DNA of 64,000 nt from an uncultured Dorea sp. GTDB taxonomy: Bacteria > Bacillota > Clostridia > Lachnospirales > Lachnospiraceae. The stretch's first letter is position 1; each line of letters starts with the position of its first letter. Location: NCBI GenBank assembly GCA_910577685.1, contig CAJTOH010000013.1, forward strand, positions 1-64,000, written 5' to 3'. The position numbers and the translations under genes were made by a program. Positions 26,163-34,889 of this stretch are shown here, piece by piece. The notes beneath the pieces were generated by a model. That model saw only the letters and a program-made list of their open reading frames with translations. It had not been told where the DNA came from and did not search any database.

Positions 26163-26783
26163 CTATTCTCCTTTCAGCTCTTCTTTCATACGCTCTATAA
26201 ACGCCTTATTACGGTAACTTCTTCTGTGTTCTCCCTGAATAATCCGATGCACCTGCTCCACACATTCCTCAAGCACATCATTGACGATCAGATAATCGTA
26301 CCGGTTCATTCCCTCGGCCTCTTCTTTCGCCCTGTTCATGCGGAAATCAATCACATCCTCCGTCTCGGTTCCCCGTCCCTTAAGCCGGCAGCGCAATTCC
26401 TTTGCCGTAGGCGGGGTCACGAACAAAAGCAGCGTCTCCGGAAACTTCTCCTTGACCTTCAGCGCCCCCTGAATCTCAATCTCCAGAATTACGTCCTTTC
26501 CTGCCTCCAGCTGCTCTTCCACGTATGCGCGCGGCGTCCCATAGTAATTGTCCACATACCTAGCATACTCTATCAATTGATCTTTCGCAATCATTTTTTC
26601 AAATTCTTCTACGGTTTTAAAAAAATATTCCCGGCCTTCCTCCTCGTCCGGCCTCGGCTTTCTGGTCGTGGCGGAAATCGACAGCGCATAGTTGCCATAC
26701 CGTCCCATGATCTCCTTCATGACCGTTCCCTTGCCGGCTCCCGAGAATCCGGATACAACGATCAGAATCCCTCTCTCGCCCAT
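26163..26783 (-). CDS. gmk: Guanylate kinase
   Basis: This 206-aa enzyme phosphorylates GMP to GDP using ATP. The P-loop is SGFSGAGKGTVMKEI; the GMP-binding region is ISATTRKPRPDEEEGREYFF and the following FEKMIAKDQLIEYARYVDNYYG. ILEIEIQGALKVKEKFP and LFVTPPTAKELRCRLKGRGTE complete the family profile. It sits between yicC and rpoZ, as is usual in Firmicutes, though the DUF370 (remA) gene often found between yicC and gmk is absent. Confidence 0.96.
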   Translation of the reverse strand: MGERGILIVVSGFSGAGKGTVMKEIMGRYGNYALSISATTRKPRPDEEEGREYFFKTVEEFEKMIAKDQLIEYARYVDNYYGTPRAYVEEQLEAGKDVILEIEIQGALKVKEKFPETLLLFVTPPTAKELRCRLKGRGTETEDVIDFRMNRAKEEAEGMNRYDYLIVNDVLEECVEQVHRIIQGEHRRSYRNKAFIERMKEELKGE

Positions 26784-26823
26784 GAACTTACCCTCTCTAT
26801 ATCTTTATTCATAACTGCCGCCG

Positions 26824-27705
26824 TTACTCAATATTCTGGATCTGCTCCCTTACTTTCTCAATCTCCGTCTTTAAGTCGATCCCTGCATTGGAAACCTCAA
26901 GGTCGTTAGATTTGGAAAGAATCGTATTCGCCTCCCGGTTCATCTCCTGCGCAATAAAATCAAGCTTCCGTCCAATCCCGCTCTCCTCGGACTTCAGGGT
27001 TTCCTTCATATGTACGACGTGGCTCCTAAGCCTTACGATCTCCTCGTCCGTACAGATCTTGTCCGCAAATATCACAACCTCGGCGGCAATCCTGCCCTCT
27101 TCAATCTTGGTATCCAAAAGCAGCTCCCGCACTTTGTTCTCTAACTTCTCCCGGTACTCCGCCACGATCTTCGGCGAACGCTCCTCAATATAATCCACCA
27201 ACTTTAACATTCCGTCCAGTTTTTTAAGGATATCCTCCTTAAGATGCGCCCCTTCCTGCGCCCTCGTCTCTACAAACTGTCTGACGGCGCCGGATAAAGC
27301 CTTCTTAAGGCCGTTCCACAGCTCGTCCTCATCCATAGCCTGTTCTTCCATCGTCAGGACTTCCGGACAGCGCAGAAGGGTGGAAACCCGGATATCATTC
27401 CCCAGGGAGAACTTCTCCTCCATCTGCCTGAAGTATGCAAGGTACTCCCCCGCCAATTGCTCATTATACTTCAAAGACGCCTGATTCTCAGACAGGTCTT
27501 CGTAAGTAATAAAAATATCAACCTTTCCCCTCTGGATGCTCTGCTTCAAAAGATTACGGATCGAAGTCTCGAATAGATTTAATTTCTTGGGCATACGGAT
27601 ATTCACATCCAGATAACGGTGATTCACACCCTTCATCTCGACGGTAAACTTCCTGTCCCCGTCCGAACTCTCACACCGGCCGAAACCTGTCATACTGTTT
27701 ATCAT
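26824..27705 (-). CDS. yicC: YicC/YloC-family endoribonuclease
   Basis: This 293-aa protein begins INSMTGFGRCESSDGDRKF, the signature start of YicC, and ends with the DUF1732 domain (RKLDFIAQEMNREANTILSKS). E. coli YicC is an endoribonuclease that promotes decay of small RNA RyhB; that role is known for the family only. GAGGTTCG precedes the ATG. It is the first gene of yicC-gmk-rpoZ and has a promoter that interlocks with that of rqcH. Confidence 0.9.
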   Translation of the reverse strand: MINSMTGFGRCESSDGDRKFTVEMKGVNHRYLDVNIRMPKKLNLFETSIRNLLKQSIQRGKVDIFITYEDLSENQASLKYNEQLAGEYLAYFRQMEEKFSLGNDIRVSTLLRCPEVLTMEEQAMDEDELWNGLKKALSGAVRQFVETRAQEGAHLKEDILKKLDGMLKLVDYIEERSPKIVAEYREKLENKVRELLLDTKIEEGRIAAEVVIFADKICTDEEIVRLRSHVVHMKETLKSEESGIGRKLDFIAQEMNREANTILSKSNDLEVSNAGIDLKTEIEKVREQIQNIE

Positions 27706-27754
27706 GATACGAACCTCTTTTTAAATAAATATATTCAAATTTATTGCCTCATTC

Positions 27755-27783
27755 ATTATAAGGCATTTGGCAAATTGAGTCAA
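27755..27783 (-). promoter_or_regulatory. Promoter of yicC-gmk-rpoZ
   Basis: TTGACT, 17 bases, TATAAT on the minus strand, near consensus. It overlaps the rqcH promoter on the other strand (27767-27795), so the two cannot both be fully occupied by polymerase at once. Confidence 0.7.
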
Positions 27784-27795
27784 CCATGTTATACT
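27767..27795 (+). promoter_or_regulatory. Promoter of rqcH
   Basis: TTGGCA, 17 bases, TATACT on the plus strand, about 85 bases upstream of the rqcH ATG. The leader contains a small GC-rich stem (CCGCA...TGCGG). Confidence 0.65.
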
Positions 27796-27878
27796 AATGC
27801 GGTAAATACTAGGTTAGTTACTGACCGCACGCGGATGCGGACAGTGACGGAGCTTTAATAAAGAAAGGAGCTCAGATT

Positions 27879-29681
27879 ATGGCATTTGATGGAATTACGG
27901 TGGCGGCGGTGGCAAAGGAGCTTGGGGACACTCTGACGGGCGGACGGATCACAAAGATCGCACAGCCGGAGACAGACGAACTGCTTCTTACCATCAAGGC
28001 CCCCGGCGGGGCATACAGGCTCTATATCTCAGCCAGCGCCTCCCTTCCTTTGATCTATCTGACAGATGAAAATAAACCCAGTCCAATGACTGCCCCTAAT
28101 TTCTGTATGCTTCTGCGCAAGCATATAGGAAACGGAAGGATTACGGGAGTCTCCCAGCCCGGGCTTGAGCGCATTATCCAACTGGATATTGAACATCTGG
28201 ACGAGCTTGGGGATCTGTGTAAGAAAAAACTGATTATCGAGATCATGGGAAAACACAGCAATATCATTTTCTGTGATGACAAAGACAGGATTATTGACAG
28301 CATCAAACACGTCAACGCACAGATGAGTTCTGTCCGTGAAGTGCTTCCCGGACGGGAGTATTTTATTCCCGATACCATGGCTAAGCGCGACCCTCTCACC
28401 GTTGCCCGGGAGGATTTTATCCGGGCGCTCAAAGACAAACCGTCTTCCCTTGGCAAGGCTGTCTATACCAGCTTCACAGGGATAAGCCCCGTGGTCGCGG
28501 AAGAGATCTGCTCCCTTGCAGGGCTGGAATCCGGCATGACTGCCAGAGATCTTTCCGAAGATATGCTGTCGCATCTCTACCGGCAGTTCTCCTACTATAT
28601 GGAGAATATAAAACTTGGCAGTTTTTGCCCGACCATTTACTACGACAAGAATACGCCGAAGGAATTCTGCGCGTTTCCCTTATCCCACTTCGGCGGACGT
28701 ACCCTGCCGGATAACACTCTCCCTCCCGGTGCCTGCAAGGAACAGGGCGCGGCCTTAAGGTATGGTTCGAAGGAATTTGAATCAATCTCCCAAGCGCTTA
28801 AGACCTATTATGCAACGAAGAATACCCTGACCCGAATCCGGCAGAAGAGCACGGACCTGCGCCATGTGGTACAGACCGCCCTGGAGCGCAGCCGCAAGAA
28901 ATACGACCTGCAGTCCGGGCAGCTTAAGGATACCCGGAACAGGGATAAATACAAAGTCTATGGGGAATTGATTAACATCTACGGTTACAGCCTCCCAGCC
29001 GGATCCAAAGAGCTTACCGCACTGAATTATTACACGGATCAGGAGATTACCATCCCGCTGGATCCCACCATGACGCCGCAGGAGAATTCACAGAAATATT
29101 TTGCCAAATATAATAAACAGAAACGAACCTTCGAGGCTCTTTCGGAATTAATACGGGAAACAGCCGACGATATCCAATATCTGGAATCCATTGGCAACGC
29201 TTTGGACATTGCCATGAACGAAGCCGACCTGGCGCAGATCAAAGAAGAATTAACCCAGAGCGGATACGTCCGCAGAAAATTTACCAAGAAAAAAGTAAAG
29301 CTGACCAGCAGGCCCATGCACTACATTTCCAGCGACGGGTATCATATGTACGTAGGAAAGAATAACCTGCAGAACGACGAGCTGACCTTCTCATTTGCCG
29401 CAGGAAACGACTGGTGGTTCCACGCAAAAGGCGCGCCCGGCTCCCATGTGATTGTAAAGACAGGCGGGGACGAGCTTCCGGACCGCACCTTTGAGGAGGC
29501 CGGGAGGCTTGCCGCCTATTATTCCAAAAACCGCGGAAACGACAAGGTTGAGATTGATTACGTGGAGAAAAAGCATGTCAAGAAGCCAAACGGGGCAAAG
29601 CCCGGATTCGTCATATATTATACGAACTATTCTCTGGTGATTGACTCGGATATTTCGGATATAGAAAACGTGCAGGACTGA
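27879..29681 (+). CDS. rqcH: RqcH/NFACT-family ribosome quality-control protein
   Basis: This 600-aa protein is the bacterial homologue of Rqc2/NEMF, often annotated as fibronectin-binding (FbpA). It binds the 50S subunit of stalled ribosomes and directs alanine tailing. The NFACT-N domain starts MAFDGITVAAVAKEL; the long coiled-coil region (about 300-430) separates it from the C-terminal NFACT-R domain (HYISSDGYHMYVGKNNLQND, WWFHAKGAPGSHV, VEIDYVEKKHVKKPNGAKPG). The family motif DR in the N-domain (FCDDKDRIIDSIKHV) is present. There is no signal peptide, which fits a cytosolic role. AAAGGAG precedes the ATG. It is a single-gene unit with its own terminator. Confidence 0.93.
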   Translation: MAFDGITVAAVAKELGDTLTGGRITKIAQPETDELLLTIKAPGGAYRLYISASASLPLIYLTDENKPSPMTAPNFCMLLRKHIGNGRITGVSQPGLERIIQLDIEHLDELGDLCKKKLIIEIMGKHSNIIFCDDKDRIIDSIKHVNAQMSSVREVLPGREYFIPDTMAKRDPLTVAREDFIRALKDKPSSLGKAVYTSFTGISPVVAEEICSLAGLESGMTARDLSEDMLSHLYRQFSYYMENIKLGSFCPTIYYDKNTPKEFCAFPLSHFGGRTLPDNTLPPGACKEQGAALRYGSKEFESISQALKTYYATKNTLTRIRQKSTDLRHVVQTALERSRKKYDLQSGQLKDTRNRDKYKVYGELINIYGYSLPAGSKELTALNYYTDQEITIPLDPTMTPQENSQKYFAKYNKQKRTFEALSELIRETADDIQYLESIGNALDIAMNEADLAQIKEELTQSGYVRRKFTKKKVKLTSRPMHYISSDGYHMYVGKNNLQNDELTFSFAAGNDWWFHAKGAPGSHVIVKTGGDELPDRTFEEAGRLAAYYSKNRGNDKVEIDYVEKKHVKKPNGAKPGFVIYYTNYSLVIDSDISDIENVQD

Positions 29682-29698
29682 TCCTGCACGTTTTCTAT
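29661..29698 (+). terminator. rqcH terminator overlapping its stop codon
   Basis: ATAGAAAACGTGCAGGA pairs with a complementary 17-base arm around a four-base loop that contains the TGA stop. A T-rich run ends the plus strand. The last six codons of rqcH are part of the stem. Confidence 0.75.
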
Positions 29699-29751
29699 GT
29701 TGTGAATTCCTGCTTCTGCACACAATTACATGGACGACGCAGATAATCCGG

Positions 29752-30111
29752 CTACTCCTTCCACAGTTTTTCACACAGATGGCGGTATTTCGGCAGCTGG
29801 TCTGTGTATGGCTGCAGACGCTTCCGGATTCTGGCGCGTTCCGACGGATCTGCGTCATAGATGGTATGGTCGTTCGGCGTCCGCTCAAGCACGTCGTCGG
29901 CAATCTCGTTAAACAAAATCCAACAGAGTCTTTCGGCATCCGTAATCACATGGCTCTCCATGACCTCACGGCGTTCCAGATTAATCTGCATCAAGACATA
30001 ACCGAGCTTGTCAGACCAAAGCCATTCCAGATAGGGACTGGCTTTTATGTAGTCTTCAAACACCCTGCAGACCTTCTCCACATCCGCATCTCTTTTTGCC
30101 TCTTGCAACAT
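29752..30111 (-). CDS. Conserved small protein of unknown function
   Basis: This 119-aa protein begins MLQEAKRDADVEKVCRVFED and is rich in charged and aromatic residues, with no signal peptide or membrane helix. A GGAGGAGG site lies upstream of the ATG, and composition and codon use match its neighbours, so it looks genuine. I do not recognise a family. It lies 90 bases downstream of the DHH phosphoesterase gene and ends close to the rqcH terminator. Confidence 0.65.
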   Translation of the reverse strand: MLQEAKRDADVEKVCRVFEDYIKASPYLEWLWSDKLGYVLMQINLERREVMESHVITDAERLCWILFNEIADDVLERTPNDHTIYDADPSERARIRKRLQPYTDQLPKYRHLCEKLWKE

Positions 30112-30201
30112 CGTGTCATCCTCCTCCTGTTCCTATTGATAGATACGGAACTATTCTACCACATGTTGCCGGAGGAACTTCGATGTAAATATTGGTATAT
30201 T

Positions 30202-31122
30202 TTATTTGTTCGCCATTTCACTGAGTTCCGTGAGCATGTTGGGAAGTTCTTCCTCCATATTCTCCTCGGTAAACTGGCATGTTCCCACTCTGCGGTGGCC
30301 TCCGCCGTGGTATTTCAGCATCAGGCTTCCTACGTCAATGCAGGCCGTCTTGTTCAGGATACTGTAGCCCACCGCCGCGGAGCATCCCCTGCCGCCCCTG
30401 CCGCTGACGATCCACACAGAAATGTTCTGTTGCGGATACATGCTGTAGATCATGAAACGGTTGCCTGTATAGATCGGCTCTACCCCTCTTAAATCCGTAA
30501 CGATGACATTGCCGTCCACCACCGTATGCTTTAAGATCATATCCCTGAACTTTACAGTCTGTTCGATATAAGTCTCAATACGCTCCTGCACATCCGGCAG
30601 CGCAAGAATCTCCTCGGTCCGCATGGTACGGCATGCATCCATCAGCTTCTCCATCAACTGATAATTAGAGATCGAGAACTGTCTCCACCTGCCTAGTCCT
30701 GTCCGGGGGTCCATCAGAAACCCAATCAAAATCCAGCCCGACGGGTTCATAATCTCCTTCACCGTCAGATTACCGGAATCTACCTTATCGACCGCCTCCA
30801 TCAAATCGTCAAACTGCGGAAATGTCCGTTTCCCGCCATAGTAATCATATATTATCCTCGCACATGACGGGCTGATGCGGCTCTCCCCATTGTACCGCCC
30901 CTCAAGCTCCATCCTCTCATGCTCGCTGGAATGATGGTCAAACCATAATCCGCAGCCATCCACGAAAGGTACATTAGCAAGACAGTCATTCTCACTGATC
31001 TCGAGCAGGCCGTCCTGTATATCTTTCGGATGTGCGAATTTCCAACTATCAATAACGCCCGCCTCCAGAAGTAGCGCACCACATGCCAAACCATCAAAAT
31101 CTGAACGTGTAACTAGTCTCAT
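30202..31122 (-). CDS. DHH-family phosphoesterase
   Basis: This 306-aa protein carries the DHH motif set: RSDFDGLACGALLLE (Asp pair), FDHHSSEHE (DHH) and a GGGHRRVGTC motif near the C-terminus (DHHA1 region). It is a manganese-dependent phosphoesterase of the exopolyphosphatase / oligoribonuclease superfamily, but lacks the RecJ-type extra domains. Its substrate could be nucleotides or polyphosphate. It is 185 bases downstream of the DUF815 ATPase gene and likely has its own promoter there. Confidence 0.85.
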   Translation of the reverse strand: MRLVTRSDFDGLACGALLLEAGVIDSWKFAHPKDIQDGLLEISENDCLANVPFVDGCGLWFDHHSSEHERMELEGRYNGESRISPSCARIIYDYYGGKRTFPQFDDLMEAVDKVDSGNLTVKEIMNPSGWILIGFLMDPRTGLGRWRQFSISNYQLMEKLMDACRTMRTEEILALPDVQERIETYIEQTVKFRDMILKHTVVDGNVIVTDLRGVEPIYTGNRFMIYSMYPQQNISVWIVSGRGGRGCSAAVGYSILNKTACIDVGSLMLKYHGGGHRRVGTCQFTEENMEEELPNMLTELSEMANK

Positions 31123-31307
31123 GAATCTTCCTCCTACTTATAAAATAAATATTCTCTACGGACAATAACGTATTATGTCAGCTCTTATTGTGGTTAGTAT
31201 AGCATATCCCATTCATTTCAGCAAATATAATTTACAGATATTACTGAACTACGTCTTTATTTTCCGGCAATTTCTCAATCCATGAAACAAAAAACAAATA
31301 TTTTGGA

Positions 31308-32597
31308 TTATCTCTTCCCCATTAGATAGTCAATAAACTGCTGCGCCGTCCTCCCGGACATTCCTCCATGGCTTAATTCCCACTTATTCGCCTCAAGAAG
31401 AAGCTCTTCTTTTGGCATATCAATCCCGTTTCGCACAGCCAGCCGGCTTACAATCTCCTGAAATTCCTTTTTCTCCGGCTTTCCAAAATAAATAGTCACC
31501 CCAAACCTCGCCACAAGGGACAGCTTCTCCTGCACCGTATCGTTGGTGTGCAGCTCTTCGTCCCGGTCTGCCTTATCCCGAAATGTTTCCCGGATCAAAT
31601 GCCTTCGGTTCGAGGTAGCGTAGATCAGAATATTGTCCGGCTTCCTCTCCAGCCCTCCCTCGATAACCGCCTTTAGGTACTTATATTCAATCTCGAATTC
31701 CTCAAAAGACAAATCGTCCATATAGATGATAAACTTATAATTCCGGTTCTTAATCTGGGAAATAATATGGTTTAAATCCTGGAACTGATGCTTGTACACC
31801 TCGATCATCCGAAGCCCCCGGTCATAATACTGGTTCAGGATTGCCTTAATCGAAGAAGATTTCCCTGTTCCCGCGTCGCCGAACAGCAGGCAGTTATTCG
31901 CCCTTCTTCCTTCCACAAACGCCTCCGTGTTGTCCACCAGCTTCTTCTTTGCAATCTCATATCCCACCAAATCATCAAGATGCACATGGGCAATCTTCGT
32001 AATCGGGACAATCCTTGCCCCGCCCTCCATATGCTCCACCCGGAACGCCTTGTGAAGCCCCAGTTTTCCCACGCCGAATTCCTTATAGAACTGGGTCAGT
32101 GCATCACTGAATTCCCCCGCGTCCTTTGTATCCGCAAGATTCCGGCTCAAAGCGCAGATTCTCTCCCGTATCCTTTTGTTGAATACTTTTCCGTGTCCGT
32201 CCATTCCCTCATAATTCAGGATCATAGACAGGCACTTTGCATCCAGCGCCTCCTCCATTTCCGAGAAATCATAGTCGAACAGCTCCTTAAAAACCGAGAA
32301 ATCGTGCTCTGCCGCCACATTGATGCTGCCTGCCGCCTTCCCCACAATCTCACAGGAGGTACTGTATGCATTTTCATGGCTCGCCAGAAGGTACGTCAGA
32401 TAATTGTGCCACAGATTCCCCTCAAAGCCATGGCTTACCGCCATCTCAAGCAATGCGTTCACACTCTCGAACAACAGCCCCTTCAAATCCTCCGGATTAT
32501 AATACGTATTATCAAAGTTTTCCATAAGGAACGTCATATCCCAAAGAAGCTTCCCTTCATCCATATGCCTGTACAATATTAACTCATTCGTTCTCAT
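31308..32597 (-). CDS. DUF815-family AAA+ ATPase
   Basis: This 429-aa protein has a helical N-terminal half (about 1-215) and a DUF815/PF05673 ATPase with Walker A LLFGDAGTGKSSSIKAIL (about 235-245), Walker B FIIYMDDLSFEEFE, and sensor regions IYATSNRRHLIRETFRDK and LVARFGVTIYFGKP. Members of this family are common in Firmicutes and have no agreed function. No partner protein is adjacent; pheA is 60 bases upstream and may be co-transcribed. It is cytosolic. Confidence 0.88.
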   Translation of the reverse strand: MRTNELILYRHMDEGKLLWDMTFLMENFDNTYYNPEDLKGLLFESVNALLEMAVSHGFEGNLWHNYLTYLLASHENAYSTSCEIVGKAAGSINVAAEHDFSVFKELFDYDFSEMEEALDAKCLSMILNYEGMDGHGKVFNKRIRERICALSRNLADTKDAGEFSDALTQFYKEFGVGKLGLHKAFRVEHMEGGARIVPITKIAHVHLDDLVGYEIAKKKLVDNTEAFVEGRRANNCLLFGDAGTGKSSSIKAILNQYYDRGLRMIEVYKHQFQDLNHIISQIKNRNYKFIIYMDDLSFEEFEIEYKYLKAVIEGGLERKPDNILIYATSNRRHLIRETFRDKADRDEELHTNDTVQEKLSLVARFGVTIYFGKPEKKEFQEIVSRLAVRNGIDMPKEELLLEANKWELSHGGMSGRTAQQFIDYLMGKR

Positions 32598-32657
32598 CTA
32601 CTATTCCACTCCTTGCAATATCCGTCTGATAAGCGTCGCCATACTGACAGTTTGACA

Positions 32658-33788
32658 TTAATAATTTCCCAAAATCCGTAATCTCCTGCTCTCTTCCCGA
32701 AGCCCCCGGATTGCGTTCTTTACGGCCGGCTGCGCCAGATTCCCCTCGAAATCTACGAAAAACCGATACTCCCAGCTTCTTCCTTCCACAGGTCTTGACT
32801 CGATTTTCGTCATATTCAAATCATTATAGATAAAATGCGACAATAGCTGATACAGAGAACCGCTTTCATGGGGTACCTCGAAACAGATACTGATCTTCTT
32901 CGCATCTTTCAGGAAAATCTTCTGGTTCGTCACCACGATGAACCGTGTGGAATTATTGGGATCGTCGTTAATATTATCCGCAATCACCTCAAGACCATGG
33001 ATTTTCGCCGCATAGGCGCTGCATACCGCCGTCTGGCGCTTGTCCTGTTCCTCCATAATCTTCTTCGCCGCAATCGCCGTATTCGCCACGCTGATCTGCT
33101 GCCACCCGCTGTGTCCGTCTAAGAAACGGGACGCCTGCATCAAAGCGACCCCCTTGGAATAGACACGCTCAACGTCGGAAAGCTTCGTCCCCGGAAGCCC
33201 CGCAAGGGTATGGACAATGGGGATAATCGTCTCGCCGACAATATAATTCTCAAATTCCACCAGAAGGTCGTACATCTCGTCCACCGCCCCCGCCGTCGAA
33301 TTTTCAATGGGAAGCACGGCAAAATCCGCCGCCCCCTCCTCAATAGCTTCCATGGCGTCCCGGAAGGTCCGCACATAGAAGCTGTTGCATTTATCTCCGA
33401 AATAATACTGCATCGCCGACTGGCTGTACGCCCCTTCCGTCCCGGGGAATACCACCCGCGCATTGCTGGTATCCAAAGCATCCACCCCGATGAACGGCAG
33501 CCGCCCAAGCGCTCCCGCCTCCACAAGCTTGCGGTACTGGACCTTCCGGCTCATCGCCATGAGCTGCTCGAACAGTTCCCGCACGCCCTTCTTATTGAAC
33601 TCCGTGGACGCCTTGTCCGTTACGTCTTTTAGTTTCTCCTGCTCCCGCTGGCGGTCAAATATCTTCATCCCGTTCCGGATCTTATAGTCCCCGACCTCGC
33701 CGCCTAAGCGCACCCTCTCCTCGAACAGTCTTACAATCTCATCATCCACGGCATCGATCTGCACCCTTAACTCCGCTAATGTCGCCAT
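32658..33788 (-). CDS. pheA: Bifunctional chorismate mutase / prephenate dehydratase (P-protein)
   Basis: This 376-aa protein makes phenylpyruvate from chorismate. The chorismate mutase domain is at 1-90 (LRVQIDAVDDEIVRLFEERV). The prephenate dehydratase domain follows from about 112 (VVFPGTEGAYSQSAMQYYFG, FAVLPIENSTAGAVDEMYDL, and STRFIVVTNQKIF), and the C-terminal ACT domain (FEVPHESGSLYQLLSHFI, then KIESRPVEGRSWEYRFFVDF) senses phenylalanine. A strong promoter lies 36 bases upstream of the ATG, with too little leader for a T-box. It precedes the DUF815 gene. Confidence 0.96.
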   Translation of the reverse strand: MATLAELRVQIDAVDDEIVRLFEERVRLGGEVGDYKIRNGMKIFDRQREQEKLKDVTDKASTEFNKKGVRELFEQLMAMSRKVQYRKLVEAGALGRLPFIGVDALDTSNARVVFPGTEGAYSQSAMQYYFGDKCNSFYVRTFRDAMEAIEEGAADFAVLPIENSTAGAVDEMYDLLVEFENYIVGETIIPIVHTLAGLPGTKLSDVERVYSKGVALMQASRFLDGHSGWQQISVANTAIAAKKIMEEQDKRQTAVCSAYAAKIHGLEVIADNINDDPNNSTRFIVVTNQKIFLKDAKKISICFEVPHESGSLYQLLSHFIYNDLNMTKIESRPVEGRSWEYRFFVDFEGNLAQPAVKNAIRGLREESRRLRILGNY

Positions 33789-33823
33789 ATCCTTCTCTCC
33801 TCATCATTATAATCTGCCCATGT

Positions 33824-33852
33824 ATTATAATACTATTTAGAATCTAATACAA
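33824..33852 (-). promoter_or_regulatory. Promoter of pheA
   Basis: TTGTAT, 17 bases, TATAAT on the minus strand, 36 bases from the pheA start. The leader is too short for a T-box or attenuator. Confidence 0.7.
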
Positions 33853-33939
33853 GAGGCCGGATTCCGCCCCATTACCCAGCTATAAATTAAGTATGGATTT
33901 CCTGTATAAAATCCATGTTATTTTCCCATACTTATCCAT

Positions 33940-34323
33940 ATGAAGCATAATTTCCTAACCTGCGGGACCACGGGATGGTGCATGGAAATCCTGTTCACCG
34001 GACTCCACTCCCTGCAGGCCGAAAACCCGAAACTTACAGGGAATACCTCCATCTGGATGTTTCCCATTTATGGCTGCGCAAGCTTTCTGGCGCCCGTCTG
34101 CCGGCTGCTCAAAGGAAAAAGCCTGTTATTGCGGGGAGGCGTATACACCTGCTGCATTTTCTGCGGCGAATATGTAACCGGCTCTTTCCTAAAAAAATTT
34201 GACGCATGCCCCTGGGATTACAGCGAAGCTCCCTTGAATGTCCGCGGATTAATCCGCCTTGATTATGCGCCCCTCTGGTTCGGCGCAGGACTATTATTTG
34301 AAAAAATCCTCATAAAACGTTGA
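33940..34323 (+). CDS. Small PF06541 (putative ABC-transporter type IV) membrane protein
   Basis: This 127-aa protein carries three to four hydrophobic stretches and the PF06541 landmarks: YVTGSFLKKFDACPWDYSEA near residue 88 and then LNVRGLIRLDYAPLWFGAG. In longer members the same region reads WDYSxxxFNLNGRICL, as in the 680-aa-frame protein elsewhere in this window. Function is unknown. No strong ribosome site is seen before the ATG. It is divergent from pheA and 59 bases upstream of the pyrB leader ORF; a promoter for the latter lies at its 3' end. Confidence 0.65.
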   Translation: MKHNFLTCGTTGWCMEILFTGLHSLQAENPKLTGNTSIWMFPIYGCASFLAPVCRLLKGKSLLLRGGVYTCCIFCGEYVTGSFLKKFDACPWDYSEAPLNVRGLIRLDYAPLWFGAGLLFEKILIKR

Positions 34324-34348
34324 AAATCTTTCCTATTTGTTATATGAT
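34320..34348 (+). promoter_or_regulatory. Promoter of the pyrB leader
   Basis: TTGAAA, 17 bases, TATGAT on the plus strand, overlapping the stop codon region of the PF06541 gene. It would place the transcript start near 34356 and give pyrBI a leader of about 580 bases. An inverted repeat AAATCTTTC/GAAAGATTT (34324-34361) overlaps it. Confidence 0.5.
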
Positions 34349-34381
34349 AATATGAAAGATTTTTAACGGGGAGGAGCGGGC

Positions 34382-34873
34382 ATGAATATCCTGGTATGTA
34401 ACAGCAGTTTAAAGAGCGTCTATATAGACCGGCCGTACTTTATCGAACATCCGGGTTCTGTCATTCATACTTTATATGGATGGCTGGTTATATTTATTTC
34501 TTTTTGTTTTGATAAATTTTTGATAAAGTCGTCTAATACTCTTCGTTTCCTGATATGTTCATTCATATATTTATCCATTCATTCACTGATATGCATATTC
34601 ACTGTTTTCAAGGTTATCCCCAATGTTTGCTACGACATCTTTTTCCGCTTTATTCCCGGCGGTTTTTTAGGGCAGCTTTGGCTACGGCAGCATTCCGAAG
34701 CACAATTCTGCCGCTTTGGCCGCCGCGGCTTTTCAGGACAGCCTTTTAAAGCGCAATTCTGCCGCTTTGGCCGCCGCGGCTTTTCAGGACAGCCTTTTAA
34801 AGCGCAGCATACTGCGGTCTTTGCCGCGCCTTGCAAAGGGCTCTTACCCGGCATCAAATCGGACTTGCCTTAG
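34382..34873 (+). CDS. Possible leader ORF of pyrBI, low complexity
   Basis: A 163-codon frame starts MNILVCNSSLKSV behind a strong GGGGAGGAG site, and stops 62 bases before pyrB. The first half contains T-rich, hydrophobic stretches (LVIFISFCFDKFLIKSS, SFIYLSIHSLICIF); the second half is a 17-residue tandem repeat (AQFCRFGRRGFSGQPFK). No family is recognised. The first residues resemble the acetate kinase start (MNxLVxNxxSSSLK), which could be coincidence or a remnant. The stop codon falls in the loop of a hairpin at 34852-34889. It may be a translated regulatory leader, a decayed gene, or chance. There is no evidence that the protein itself matters. Confidence 0.35.
   Translation: MNILVCNSSLKSVYIDRPYFIEHPGSVIHTLYGWLVIFISFCFDKFLIKSSNTLRFLICSFIYLSIHSLICIFTVFKVIPNVCYDIFFRFIPGGFLGQLWLRQHSEAQFCRFGRRGFSGQPFKAQFCRFGRRGFSGQPFKAQHTAVFAAPCKGLLPGIKSDLP
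34699..34800. repeat. 51-bp tandem repeat in the pyrB leader
   Basis: Two adjacent 51-base copies (34699-34749 and 34750-34800) differ at one base. A third degenerate copy lies immediately upstream (about 34647-34698), and the first six bases begin a fourth copy. Each unit contains GCCGCTTTGGCCGCCGCGGC. The unit length is a multiple of three, so it keeps the frame on both strands. Confidence 0.85.
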
Positions 34874-34889
34874 GGCTTGGCCGTTGATG
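34852..34889 (+). promoter_or_regulatory. Candidate attenuator hairpin before pyrB
   Basis: CATCAA..CGG pairs with CCG..TTGATG, with an inner GCC/GGC stem; the leader ORF stop TAG is in its apical loop. A T-rich stretch (ATATATTTTTATTTTC) begins about ten bases later. An overlapping stem at about 34810-34840 (GCGG/CCGC and CTTTGC/GCAAAG) could compete. Confidence 0.35.

Noticed and set aside
33789..33823. T-box ahead of pheA
   Set aside because: Only 36 bases separate the promoter and the start.
34630..34857. Minus-strand 75-codon frame with a Lys/Pro repeat
   Set aside because: The repeat is open in several frames because its unit is 51 bases; no ribosome site was seen.
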